DNA of 7,930 nucleotides, from assembly GCA_964469505.1 (NCBI GenBank), contig CAYXZO010000083.1, positions 1-7,930 of the forward strand, given 5' to 3'. Below, piece after piece: positions 1 to 6,868 of this stretch. The position numbers were made by a program, and so were the translations under genes. This DNA comes from CAYXZO01 sp964469505. GTDB taxonomy: Bacteria > Fidelibacterota > UBA8477 > JABMPR01. The notes beneath the pieces were generated by a model, which was not told the DNA's origin, ran no database searches, and worked only from the letters and a program-made list of their open reading frames with translations. Positions within the stretch are counted from its first letter, which is position 1. Each line of letters opens with the position of its first letter.

Positions 1-297
1 AAGGGTATCCGGGAGGGAGCTGAGGGTATTTACAACCTGGCCGGAGACGGGGTGGTCACCATGAGGGAAATCGCTGAACTGGTAGGCAAACCCTACCTTC
101 CCTTGCCGGCCTGGTTAGCTAAAACCGGACTTTGGGTGCTGGGGAAGCTGGGTTTGTCCCGCTACGGTCCGGAACAGGTGAGCTTCCTGCGCTACCGTCC
201 GGTGCTAAGCAATCGCAAGCTGAAGGAAGAATTCGGATATCTTCCCCAGAAAACCTCTCGGGAAGTTTTCGAGTATTATCTGAGCTACAATCAATGA
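1..297 (+). CDS. NAD-dependent epimerase/dehydratase (extended SDR), 3' end only
   Basis: The reading frame is open from the first base and stops with TGA at 295-297, so this is the last 98 codons of a gene that begins outside the window. The stretch GIYNLAGDGVVTMREIAEL, followed by a Pro/Leu-rich segment and a C-terminal part with RYRPVLSNRKLKEEFGY and TSREVFEYYL, resembles the substrate-binding C-terminal half of extended SDR proteins (sugar-nucleotide or sterol-type epimerases and dehydratases). The Rossmann fold and the YxxxK active site would lie upstream and cannot be checked, so neither substrate nor reaction can be assigned. A GTG at 52 could be misread as a start, but coding-like sequence continues upstream of it. 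The stop overlaps the ATG of the next SDR gene (ATGA), which implies translational coupling and probably a shared pathway. Family assignment is fairly sure; function is open. Confidence 0.8.
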   Translation, partial: KGIREGAEGIYNLAGDGVVTMREIAELVGKPYLPLPAWLAKTGLWVLGKLGLSRYGPEQVSFLRYRPVLSNRKLKEEFGYLPQKTSREVFEYYLSYNQ

Positions 298-1109
298 AAC
301 GGCGGGATTTGAGTAACAGCCGCGTGGTTATCACCGGCGCGGGCAGTGGTATTGGTCGCGCCCTGGCTTTCCGCTTCGCCCGCGCGGGGTGTCGGTTGGC
401 GTTACTGGATAAGGACACCGCCGCTCTGGAAGATGTCGTAAACGAGCTACAGACATATAATGTAGAGGTACTTCAACAACCCGGGGATGTAACTCACTTT
501 GAGGATTGCCGGCGGCTGGTGGAAGGGGCAATTGAAGCTTTCGGCGGTGTGGACGTTTTAATCAACAACGCCGGCATTACCCATCGTAGCGCGTTCATAG
601 ATACGACGCCGGAAGTTTTTCACCGGGTCATGGCGGTCAACTACTTCGGGGCGATGCACTGCACCAAAGCAGCCCTGCCCAGTTTAATCGAAAACAAGGG
701 AGTTATAATTGTGTTAAGTTCCGTAGCCGGTTTTGCTCCCTTGATAGGCAGAACGGGCTATTCAGCAGCTAAGCATGCGCTGCATGGTTTGTTCGAATCT
801 TTAAGAACAGAACTGCACGGCTCCGGCGTACATATAATGTTAGTCTGCCCGGCTTTTATCGCCACCAACATTGAGAAAAACGCGCTGGGTGAAGACGGTA
901 AACCCACTAATCATCCCCAAAGCCGCATCGGCAAAAGTCTTTCTCCGGAGTATGTCGCTGACAGTATTTTTAAAGCCGCCGAAAAAGAAAAACGACTGCT
1001 GCTACTTTCCACTGTTGGAAAATTATCATATTATGTTATGAAATTTTCACCCCTGCTTTATGAAAAAATAATGCAGCGCTCACTCCAATCGGAGCTGGAT
1101 AGAGATTAA
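294..1109 (+). CDS. Classical SDR-family oxidoreductase, probably NAD(H)-dependent
   Basis: A 271-residue protein, normal for classical SDRs (about 250-280). The glycine-rich cofactor motif TGAGSGIG is at residues 14-21, NNAG at 91-94, and the catalytic tetrad can be read as Asn116, Ser143, Tyr156 and Lys160 (YSAAK). Asp39 at the end of the second beta strand favours NAD(H) over NADP(H). After the core, residues about 240-271 form a hydrophobic and aromatic tail (KLSYYVMKFSPLLYEKIMQR). Similar tails occur in DHRS7-like SDRs acting on lipids, so membrane association or a lipophilic substrate is possible but only inferred. I chose ATG at 294 because it sits in the ATGA overlap with the upstream epimerase and the SDR fold begins about 10 residues later. 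An open frame back to 132 is only the shadow of the upstream gene. The upstream site is weak, which fits translational coupling. The substrate is unknown. Confidence 0.9.
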   Translation: MKRRDLSNSRVVITGAGSGIGRALAFRFARAGCRLALLDKDTAALEDVVNELQTYNVEVLQQPGDVTHFEDCRRLVEGAIEAFGGVDVLINNAGITHRSAFIDTTPEVFHRVMAVNYFGAMHCTKAALPSLIENKGVIIVLSSVAGFAPLIGRTGYSAAKHALHGLFESLRTELHGSGVHIMLVCPAFIATNIEKNALGEDGKPTNHPQSRIGKSLSPEYVADSIFKAAEKEKRLLLLSTVGKLSYYVMKFSPLLYEKIMQRSLQSELDRD

Positions 1110-1148
1110 ATAAATTTCAATCTCTTATATGAAATAAGGTTATCTTTG

Positions 1149-1170
1149 TGGGGCTGAAGCCCATTTTTTT
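1149..1170 (+). terminator. Possible intrinsic terminator after the epimerase-SDR pair
   Basis: Forty bases after the SDR stop, GGGCTGAAGCCC (1151-1162) can fold as a 4-bp GC stem with a TGAA loop, or in a shifted register from T1149 to A1163. Seven T residues follow at 1164-1170. A GC stem directly followed by a T tract is the form of a rho-independent terminator, though the stem is short. The same palindrome is the outer hairpin of the repeat element described at 1151-1414, so it may serve both roles. Confidence 0.4.
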
Positions 1171-1205
1171 AGGAGATATTCCAATCCACGGGTTAAAACC
1201 CGTGG
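1151..1205 (+). repeat. REP-like unit, left copy (short plus long hairpin)
   Basis: A short palindrome (1151-1162), a 23-nt spacer containing seven T and then TATTCCAAT, and a long palindrome (1186-1205) with 9-bp perfect arms around an AA centre. It lies just 3' of the plus-strand SDR gene. Compare the right copy, which has the same lengths on the opposite strand. Confidence 0.55.
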
Positions 1206-1236
1206 CAAATCAGCGGCAAATCAGTGGCTAATTAGT
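1204..1236. repeat. Three tandem copies of an 11-bp repeat
   Basis: GGCAAATCAGC (1204-1214), GGCAAATCAGT (1215-1225) and GGCTAATTAGT (1226-1236) lie head to tail. The first two differ only at the last base; the third has two further changes. The array begins with the last two bases of the right arm of the palindrome at 1186-1205 and extends into the centre of the REP-like element. It could be replication slippage beside a hairpin or a short spacer array. Confidence 0.6.
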
Positions 1237-1359
1237 TGTTGAGACCTCGGGAATCAATTGGGTGGTTCTGATTTCCACGACAATAAAAAGATATAACTTA
1301 CCCTCGGGAGTTTCTCAAAATTTTCTACGGTAATGGACCAATATTTTTTCCGTGAATAG

Positions 1360-1414
1360 CCCCGAGCTTCAGCTCGGGGATAATTGGACGATCCCAAATC
1401 CCGGGCTTTAGCCC
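1360..1414 (-). repeat. REP-like unit, right copy in inverted orientation
   Basis: Read on the minus strand this is a short palindrome GGGCTAAAGCCC, a 23-nt spacer with ATTTGGGA and TCCAAT, and a long palindrome with 9-bp arms CCCCGAGCT around a 2-nt centre. The short palindrome differs from the left copy by one base. The long one keeps its size but has different arm bases, which suggests compensatory change that preserves the fold. Confidence 0.55.
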
Positions 1415-1437
1415 TAGCATGAGTACGATAAAGTAAA

Positions 1438-1457
1438 TAAAACACAATGATGTTTTA
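1438..1457 (-). terminator. Possible weak terminator for the minus-strand SDR
   Basis: TAAAACA (1438-1444) and TGTTTTA (1451-1457) form a 7-bp stem with a 6-nt loop, 25 bases beyond the stop of the minus-strand SDR. On the minus strand it is followed by a T-rich but interrupted run. The stem is AT-rich, so termination would be weak. The call rests on shape and position only. Confidence 0.25.
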
Positions 1458-1481
1458 ACTAATGCATATACTCCTTAATTA

Positions 1482-2201
1482 TTAAAAATTCCCTCCCACA
1501 TATCTAATCACCATTTCTTCCACCACCGCTTCAACCGGAGTAGATATAACTTGCAGTATTATATCTACCACCGTTTCTGGAGATAACATTTTATCCCGTG
1601 GTAAATTTTCTGAGCCGGGGACCTGGTCCCACCAGGTGGAAGCAATAGCTCCGGGATGCAATTCCACCACCTTGATGTTGAACTTACGCAATTCTTCCCG
1701 CATCACCTGGGTAAGACCATGGAGCCCATATTTGGAAGCACAGTAACCGGCGGCGTTCCGGAAGGGTTCCAGACCGGCCACGGAGTTCATCTGCAGAATA
1801 AGTCCTTCCCGCTGCTCTTTCATCATGGGAATCACGGCGCGGGCCAGCAGGAAAGGGCCCGTCAAATTGGTGGCGATCATCAGATCCCATTCGGCTGGAG
1901 TCAATTCTTCCAGATGTTTGAAAATCCCCACCCCGGCGTTATTGATCAATACATCGATACTCTGGGTGCGTTCGCGTACCTGGGTCATGAAACTTTCCAC
2001 CTGCACAGGGTCCCGCACATCCAGCGGCAACGGCACAATATTGTCTGGGAAATCCTCGGCCAGCCGCTTGAGATCTCCCAACGAACGAGCCCCGGCGTAA
2101 ACCACGGCTCCCTGTTCCGCGAGTTTGCGTGCTACCAGCGCCCCAACTCCCCGGCTGGCGCCGGAAATTATGACGTGTTTATTATTTGAAGTTCCTGACA
2201 T
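1482..2201 (-). CDS. Classical SDR-family oxidoreductase, probably NADP(H)-dependent
   Basis: A 239-residue classical SDR. The cofactor loop SGASRGVG is at residues 13-20, NNAG at 87-90, and the catalytic residues are Asn112, Ser140, Tyr153 and Lys157 (YCASK). Arg17 in the glycine loop and Arg39 after the second beta strand are the usual marks of NADP(H) preference, unlike the Asp39 of the neighbouring plus-strand SDR. The C-terminal part has the HPGAI turn and ends in VGGNF, as in many small bacterial SDRs annotated as 3-oxoacyl-ACP reductase-like or clavaldehyde dehydrogenase-like. Overall identity to FabG is not strong enough by eye to name it so. The ATG at 2201 is supported by AAAGGA 8 nt upstream. 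The gene is transcribed alone, divergent from porU and convergent with the first SDR. The substrate is unknown. Confidence 0.92.
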   Translation of the reverse strand: MSGTSNNKHVIISGASRGVGALVARKLAEQGAVVYAGARSLGDLKRLAEDFPDNIVPLPLDVRDPVQVESFMTQVRERTQSIDVLINNAGVGIFKHLEELTPAEWDLMIATNLTGPFLLARAVIPMMKEQREGLILQMNSVAGLEPFRNAAGYCASKYGLHGLTQVMREELRKFNIKVVELHPGAIASTWWDQVPGSENLPRDKMLSPETVVDIILQVISTPVEAVVEEMVIRYVGGNF

Positions 2202-2209
2202 GTCTGGTT

Positions 2210-2215
2210 TCCTTT
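2210..2215 (-). promoter_or_regulatory. Shine-Dalgarno site of the minus-strand SDR
   Basis: On the minus strand AAAGGA is followed by 8 nt and then the ATG at 2201. It fixes the start of the SDR gene and shows that this organism uses Shine-Dalgarno initiation for at least some genes. Confidence 0.7.
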
Positions 2216-2299
2216 CTTCGCTTGGCTTGGGTCCAGTTGTCAGGAAAACTTAACTTCCCCACCCTAGGCGTAAAAACAATTCCCGACCTCTCCCTTGCC

Positions 2300-2328
2300 T
2301 TGGCTTAATTCCTTCCAGGGACTATCTT
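2300..2328 (+). promoter_or_regulatory. Candidate sigma70-like promoter for porU-maf-rodZ
   Basis: TTGGCT (2300-2305), a 17-bp spacer and TATCTT (2323-2328) match the -35/-10 consensus at four of six positions each. The site lies in the 181-bp divergent intergenic region, and a start a few bases after 2328 would give a leader of roughly 45-50 nt to the ATG at 2383. The rest of this region (2216-2382) is pyrimidine-rich and contains CTTGGCTT twice (near 2221 and 2299). I saw no convincing promoter for the minus-strand SDR. This is a pattern match only. Confidence 0.3.
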
Positions 2329-2382
2329 GGCCCCGTGCAGCTGAGAAAGGGAACCTGAAGAAGATTGATTCGTTCGCCCAAT

Positions 2383-5300
2383 ATGTCCCATCTTAAACTC
2401 CACCTGATCCTCCTACCCCTTCTGGCTACTCATATTGCCGCCCTGGAGATAAGAACTATAAATCAAACCTCCAACCGGTTGGTGCTGGAAATCCGTATTC
2501 CCCCTCCCCGGCCCCATTTCCTTCAGCTTGCCGGCCGAAATCGGTTGGTGGCCTGGTGGGACAGTAGCCAGTGGGCCGTGGTAGCCGGAAAGGTGGAAGC
2601 CGTTCTCCAGGTGCCGCTGCTTTACCCCCCCGGCGCGGAGGTCACTGTTAATGTTCTGCAACAGCGCACCGCGCCTCTGCCGGAAATTCTCACCACGGCG
2701 CCGGAGGCTGATGAAGAAGCCCTAAGGCTGCTCCCCTCCTACCCTGACCAAGGCAGCCTGAGAATTCTCTTTCAAAGGAAAGGAATTTTGCGGGGTTTCG
2801 GGGTAGGGCAACTATGGCTGCCCTTGCACCAACCTGCCCACCGTTACCTCACTTATGTGAAATTGGAGATTTTATTCTCCCCGGAAGCTGGTGGGAAACT
2901 GACCCGCGGCGAACCGCCTTTGGGCTTCATCAACCGCGCTCAGGCCCATAACTGGCGCCTGGCCCGGACCACTCCACTGCGTCGGGCGGTTAACCTGCCC
3001 GCGGGCACCTGGTTTCGCATACCCATTACTGCCAACGGCATCTATTCACTTTCCGCTGAAGATTTCCCACCTGACATACAGGTCCCCGATCCCGCCTACT
3101 GGCGCTTGTATAGCCCTTACTGGAACGGCTACCCCCTGAAAGAAAAACTGCCTGAGGGCGAGGTTCCTCCCCCCAATCTCCAAACACTGGCCTATCAGAT
3201 CGAGCGAACTACCGGTTCCTCATCCCGAATTTTATTTTACGCCAGGGGCCCCCAGGGTGATTATAACGATGATTTCCAGGTGCATCCCTTCGCCGACACC
3301 TTGAGCTATTGGTTAGTGATACCCGACCAGATCAGTGCCAACCCCGATACCATCACTACCCTCGCCTCTACAACCGGCACCGCCGTGGATACCATCCGGA
3401 GCTACCGGGCAGTGTTCTACCACGAACTGGATCAGGTCAACATTCTCCATTCGGGACAGGTCTGGGTCGGCGAACAATTCAATGGCATCTCCGATTTCCG
3501 GAGTTTCAATTTCCAGATTTTAGGGCTGGACACGCACCAGCCGGTGACCTTCAGCGCCCATTTCTTGGGAACTTTGAACTATGAAGATCGAGTGCAGCAT
3601 TATTACAGTATTTTTCTTAACGAAATAGAAATGGCCGTGGGCCAAGATTTTTACGATAACAACCACGACATCCACGTACATGGCACGGCCAACGGCAATA
3701 TTCTCCGGGAAGGCAGTAACTTGCTCCTCATTCAGTACTCCGGCAGCAGTCAGAACGCCACCAGCTACCTGGATTCTTTTCGGCTGGATTACTATCGCTA
3801 TTTCGTGCCCCAAGGGGAAATAATTCAGGCTCCCATCCAACTGGGCAGCGGTTTAACCCGCGTACAAATCAGTGCCGAATTGCGCACCTGGGACGTAACC
3901 GACTTCAATCACCCCACGGCCTGGCAGGTGGAAAGCGACGGTTTTCAGCTGGTGAGCCCCGGCAGGCATTTCCTGGTGGCTTTTACCGAGGATCAAATTC
4001 GCAACGCCCAGCTCCAACCCGCGCCACCCCTGGACCAACCGGTTTTGCGGACCACCCAAATCCAGGCTGACTACATCGTCATCACCCCCCGCGTTTTCGG
4101 CGAACAGGCCCGGCGTTTCCAAACCATACGTGAGAACCTAGTTCCCATCGGAGAACGGATGGCGGTGGTCATTGCCTATCTGGACGATATCTACCTTGAA
4201 TTCAGCGGTGGTGTTCCGGATCCCATGGCGCTCAAGTATTTCCTGGCTTACGCTTACCACAACTGGCAAGCACCCCGGCCCCAATACGTACTGCTGCTGG
4301 GTGACGGGGATTTCGATTATCGCAATCTCACTGGACTTTCCGCCAATCGGGTTCCCACTTGGCAAATCAACGGCCTTAGCGATATCTCCAGCTACGCCAC
4401 GGATGATCGCTACGTGTACGTGGACGGCCAGGACGTCGTACCGGATCTGGCCATCGGGCGCATTCCCGCCCAGGACGTCGCGGAGTTGGAAGCCTGGTTA
4501 GATAAATTAGAAGCTTACTTGCTGGAGCCTCCCCCAGGTTTATGGCGCAATACCTTGACATTGGTGGGTGACGATCCCCTACGACCCAATAACAACGAAC
4601 CGGAACATATCTACCAGTCAGAAAACATTGCCGGACGCTTGCCCCGGAGTATGTTGGTAAAGAAAATCTACCTCACCGAATATCCGGAAGTGCAGGACCC
4701 CAATTCACCCTACGTCCGCAAACCGGCCGCGAAGGAAGATTTATTGCAGAAATTGTACGACGGCACCGTGCTGGTGAACTACATGGGCCACGGCTCACCC
4801 TACGTATGGGCTCAAGAACAGGTCTTTGTACAAGCCGATCTGTCCCGGGTCCAGACCGGTGATAAGCTGCCTTTCTGGACGGCCGGGACCTGCGATTGGG
4901 GCAAATTCGATGATCTCAGCACCGATGCTGTCAGTGAGGATCTATTGCTCATGGAACACAACGGCGCCATCGGTGCCCTGGCCGCCACCCGCAAGTCTTT
5001 CTCCACCACCAATGCCAACCTTTTCTATAAATTCTTTGATAATCTTTTCCCCAATTTGAACAGCTCCCGCTCTCTAGAACTGGGCATAGCCGTAATGCTG
5101 GCCAAGGCCGCCACCGGGAACCAAAGCAACAATGAGAAATATATTCTGTTCTGTGACCCCGCACTGAAATTGGCCACTCCCGTGGACCAGGGGCGGGTGC
5201 TATCCATCGATCCGGCGGTACCCCTGGCTATGGGACCGCTGGAATACACTGGGGATGTTGGTAGCGATGGTCTGCCAGCCTTTGGTACGGCCTCCATAAC

Positions 5301-6228
5301 CGCTTACGATTCACCCCGGCGGGTTACCCGCACCTACAGTTGGTACTACCACGGTACTGAATACACCGGTAGCTTGTCCTATAATCTCCCCGGCAAACGC
5401 ATTTTCCGGGGTTTGGCGCGAGTAGAACAGGGACAATACCAGGGGCGCTTCATCGTTCCTAAGGATATCCGTTATCAAGGGCGCCAGGGAATTCTCAACG
5501 TGCTTTATTGGAATGATACCCTCAGCGGAGTGGCTTTCGTCGATACCCTTTCTTTCCAGGGCAGCGATACCACCCAGCAGAATCAGGAAGGCCCCCGGAT
5601 CCGCTTCCTGCTGAACCATTCCCCACTGATGGACGGTGATCGGCTTTCAGCCAACGAACCGCTGGAAATTGAGTTGCGGGACCCCCAGGGAATCAATCTG
5701 ACCGGTTCCAGCGGGCATAGTATTCTGCTGGTCATTGATGACGATCAGGAAAACGCTTTGGAGCTGACGGACCTTTTCTCTTACGATCTGGACAGTACCA
5801 CGGTGGGGCGATTGAGCTATACCCTTTCCCAGATCAGTCCCGGCGAGCATACCTTATGGGTCCAGGCCTGGGACAATCTCAACAATCCCGGAACAGCGGA
5901 AATCACACTGGATTTCTTCTCCGCTGAGGAGTTCCGCGTGTATGAAGCTCTCAACTTCCCCAATCCCATGACCTCCGATACACATTTCACTTTCCGCGTT
6001 TCCCACCCCGCCCAGGTGGTAATAAGAATATTCACTTTAAGCGGTCGCAAAATCCGGGAGTTGCAAGCGGGAGTGCTGGAACCGGGCTTTAATCAGATTT
6101 ACTGGGATGGTTTGGATCGTTACGGGAAGGAGCTGCCCAACGGAGTTTACCTGTATACCATCTCCGCCAAGCAAAGTGCAGGGAAAGCCTCTTATTCTCT
6201 GGTGGAAAAACTGGTGATCGCCCGATGA
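2383..6228 (+). CDS. porU: PorU-like type IX secretion system sortase (gingipain-type C25 peptidase)
   Basis: A 1281-residue exported protein. Residues 1-20 form a signal peptide (MSHLKLH, then a LILLPLLA core, cleavage probably near Ala20). About 21-200 is propeptide-like. TWFRIPITANGIYSLSAEDF near 208-228 is a block typical of PorU N-terminal regions. The C25 caspase-like domain spans about 562-930, with LLLGDGDFDYR (637-647), YATDDR (671-676), IGRIP (691-695), the catalytic His803 in NYMGHGSP and the catalytic Cys837 in TAGTCDWGKFDD. The 34-residue His-Cys spacing fits the family. An Ig-like segment (about 1070-1178) follows. A T9SS sorting domain (about 1187-1281) starts with NFPNPM, contains the NGVYLY motif and ends in KLVIAR. 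In known systems PorU sits on the outer membrane, removes the sorting domain of T9SS cargo and joins the new C-terminus to A-LPS. The start is uncertain: an in-frame TTG at 2365 would add six residues, and neither start has a clear ribosome site. An exported C25 protease that is T9SS cargo is the alternative, less likely because of the length and the PorU-like TCDWGxFDD region. Confidence 0.85.
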   Translation: MSHLKLHLILLPLLATHIAALEIRTINQTSNRLVLEIRIPPPRPHFLQLAGRNRLVAWWDSSQWAVVAGKVEAVLQVPLLYPPGAEVTVNVLQQRTAPLPEILTTAPEADEEALRLLPSYPDQGSLRILFQRKGILRGFGVGQLWLPLHQPAHRYLTYVKLEILFSPEAGGKLTRGEPPLGFINRAQAHNWRLARTTPLRRAVNLPAGTWFRIPITANGIYSLSAEDFPPDIQVPDPAYWRLYSPYWNGYPLKEKLPEGEVPPPNLQTLAYQIERTTGSSSRILFYARGPQGDYNDDFQVHPFADTLSYWLVIPDQISANPDTITTLASTTGTAVDTIRSYRAVFYHELDQVNILHSGQVWVGEQFNGISDFRSFNFQILGLDTHQPVTFSAHFLGTLNYEDRVQHYYSIFLNEIEMAVGQDFYDNNHDIHVHGTANGNILREGSNLLLIQYSGSSQNATSYLDSFRLDYYRYFVPQGEIIQAPIQLGSGLTRVQISAELRTWDVTDFNHPTAWQVESDGFQLVSPGRHFLVAFTEDQIRNAQLQPAPPLDQPVLRTTQIQADYIVITPRVFGEQARRFQTIRENLVPIGERMAVVIAYLDDIYLEFSGGVPDPMALKYFLAYAYHNWQAPRPQYVLLLGDGDFDYRNLTGLSANRVPTWQINGLSDISSYATDDRYVYVDGQDVVPDLAIGRIPAQDVAELEAWLDKLEAYLLEPPPGLWRNTLTLVGDDPLRPNNNEPEHIYQSENIAGRLPRSMLVKKIYLTEYPEVQDPNSPYVRKPAAKEDLLQKLYDGTVLVNYMGHGSPYVWAQEQVFVQADLSRVQTGDKLPFWTAGTCDWGKFDDLSTDAVSEDLLLMEHNGAIGALAATRKSFSTTNANLFYKFFDNLFPNLNSSRSLELGIAVMLAKAATGNQSNNEKYILFCDPALKLATPVDQGRVLSIDPAVPLAMGPLEYTGDVGSDGLPAFGTASITAYDSPRRVTRTYSWYYHGTEYTGSLSYNLPGKRIFRGLARVEQGQYQGRFIVPKDIRYQGRQGILNVLYWNDTLSGVAFVDTLSFQGSDTTQQNQEGPRIRFLLNHSPLMDGDRLSANEPLEIELRDPQGINLTGSSGHSILLVIDDDQENALELTDLFSYDLDSTTVGRLSYTLSQISPGEHTLWVQAWDNLNNPGTAEITLDFFSAEEFRVYEALNFPNPMTSDTHFTFRVSHPAQVVIRIFTLSGRKIRELQAGVLEPGFNQIYWDGLDRYGKELPNGVYLYTISAKQSAGKASYSLVEKLVIAR

Positions 6229-6854
6229 TCCTCTCTCGACTGCCGGTACCCATAATCCTGGCCAGCACCTCTCCCCGCAGGCGGGAGCTGTTGCGGCAGT
6301 TGAGTCTTGAGTTTCGGGTCGTCCCGGCTCAGGTTGATGAAACCTTCCGGGCTAAAAGTCCCACGGAAACAGCGCTGGAGCTGGCACGGCATAAAGCGGC
6401 GGCGGTGGCACGGCAATATCCGGATCATTTAGTAATCGCCGCGGATACCGTGGTGGTTTATCAGTCGCAACTGTTGGGTAAACCTCGGGATTATGCCGAC
6501 GCCTACAGGATGCTCCGATTGCTCGCGGGTGACTGGCACGAGGTGATTACCGGCTTGGTGTTTCAATTGCAGGAGATAGACTTCCTTAGCAGTAAAGTCG
6601 AACTGACGAGGGTTCATTTCAAGCCATTGACCGATGAGGAGATTGAGGCCTATCTGGCGGAAGGCACGGCCCTGGATAAAGCCGGGGCTTATGCCATTCA
6701 GGGTAGTTTCGGCTTGTACGTGGACCGCATTGAAGGCTGTTATTACAACGTAGTTGGATTGCCGCTGGCCCGCTTCGGTGATTTGTATAAAGCGGCTGAG
6801 CGGGCATTGGCAGACTTGCGAAAGTCCAGGGCAAAACCTAACGTTGAGCAATAA
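6225..6854 (+). CDS. maf: Maf family nucleotide pyrophosphatase (dTTP/UTP type likely)
   Basis: A 209-residue cytoplasmic enzyme, close to the usual 190-210. Maf proteins hydrolyse non-canonical or selected nucleoside triphosphates to the monophosphate and pyrophosphate, and in Bacillus and E. coli they affect septation. The N-terminal signature LASTSPRRRELL is at residues 12-23, AADTVV with the catalytic Asp74 at 72-77, LGKP at 84-87, and LDKAGAYAIQG at 150-160. The last motif and the overall length resemble the YhdE (dTTP/UTP pyrophosphatase) subgroup rather than YceF, but substrate choice is inference. The ATG overlaps the porU stop (ATGA), and a GGTGAT about 6 nt upstream may serve as a weak ribosome site, so translation is probably coupled to porU. 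The last 10-15 residues are charged and look dispensable. The family assignment is secure. Confidence 0.95.
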   Translation: MILSRLPVPIILASTSPRRRELLRQLSLEFRVVPAQVDETFRAKSPTETALELARHKAAAVARQYPDHLVIAADTVVVYQSQLLGKPRDYADAYRMLRLLAGDWHEVITGLVFQLQEIDFLSSKVELTRVHFKPLTDEEIEAYLAEGTALDKAGAYAIQGSFGLYVDRIEGCYYNVVGLPLARFGDLYKAAERALADLRKSRAKPNVEQ

Positions 6855-6855
6855 A

Positions 6856-6861
6856 AAGGGG
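6856..6861 (+). promoter_or_regulatory. Shine-Dalgarno site of rodZ
   Basis: AAGGGG lies 7 nt before the GTG at 6869 and directly after the maf stop. It decides the GTG start of the next gene, which has no ATG in a suitable place, and argues for independent initiation within the operon. Confidence 0.75.
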
Positions 6862-6868
6862 AACGCAA

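Larger units (their letters stand above)
1151..1414. repeat. BIME/REP-like element: two inverted two-hairpin units
   Basis: This element fills most of the 372-bp gap between the two convergent SDR genes. It contains four palindromes, each with a 2-nt centre: 1151-1162 (5-bp arms GGGCT), 1186-1205 (9-bp arms CCACGGGTT), 1360-1379 (9-bp arms CCCCGAGCT) and 1403-1414 (5-bp arms GGGCT). The order of lengths is 12-[23]-20-(154)-20-[23]-12, which is exactly mirror-symmetric including both 23-nt spacers. Read on opposite strands, the two 55-nt ends share GGGCTnAAGCCC and a TCCAAT block followed by CC. I infer a bacterial interspersed mosaic element built of REP-like sequences, or a small MITE with hairpin ends. 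No transposase is encoded here, and the rest of the genome is not visible to test for other copies. Confidence 0.6.

Noticed and set aside
132..293. N-terminal extension of the plus-strand SDR back to 132
   Set aside because: It lies entirely over the in-frame end of the upstream epimerase gene, has no SDR features, and the ATG at 294 forms the natural ATGA overlap.
1262..1278. GTGG-TTCTGATTT-CCAC hairpin resembling a tRNA T-arm
   Set aside because: No acceptor, D-arm or anticodon arm can be placed around it, and the T-loop consensus GTTCRA is not met.
1151..1414. CRISPR array
   Set aside because: Palindromes differ in size and sequence, spacing is not repetitive beyond the mirrored pair, and there are no cas genes.
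1254..1445. 63-codon minus-strand frame in the palindrome region
   Set aside because: It runs through the palindromes, so its Arg/Ala-rich peptide is a by-product of them. It does not resemble a Y1 or other transposase and has no clear ribosome site.
1656..2189. Long open frame of 177 codons on the plus strand
   Set aside because: It is antisense to the well-supported SDR gene, is His/Gln/Phe-rich with no family resemblance, and is a shadow frame.
2413..6050. Several minus-strand frames of 60-106 codons opposite the sortase gene
   Set aside because: All are antisense to a continuous 1281-codon gene with recognisable domains throughout; none shows a family motif.
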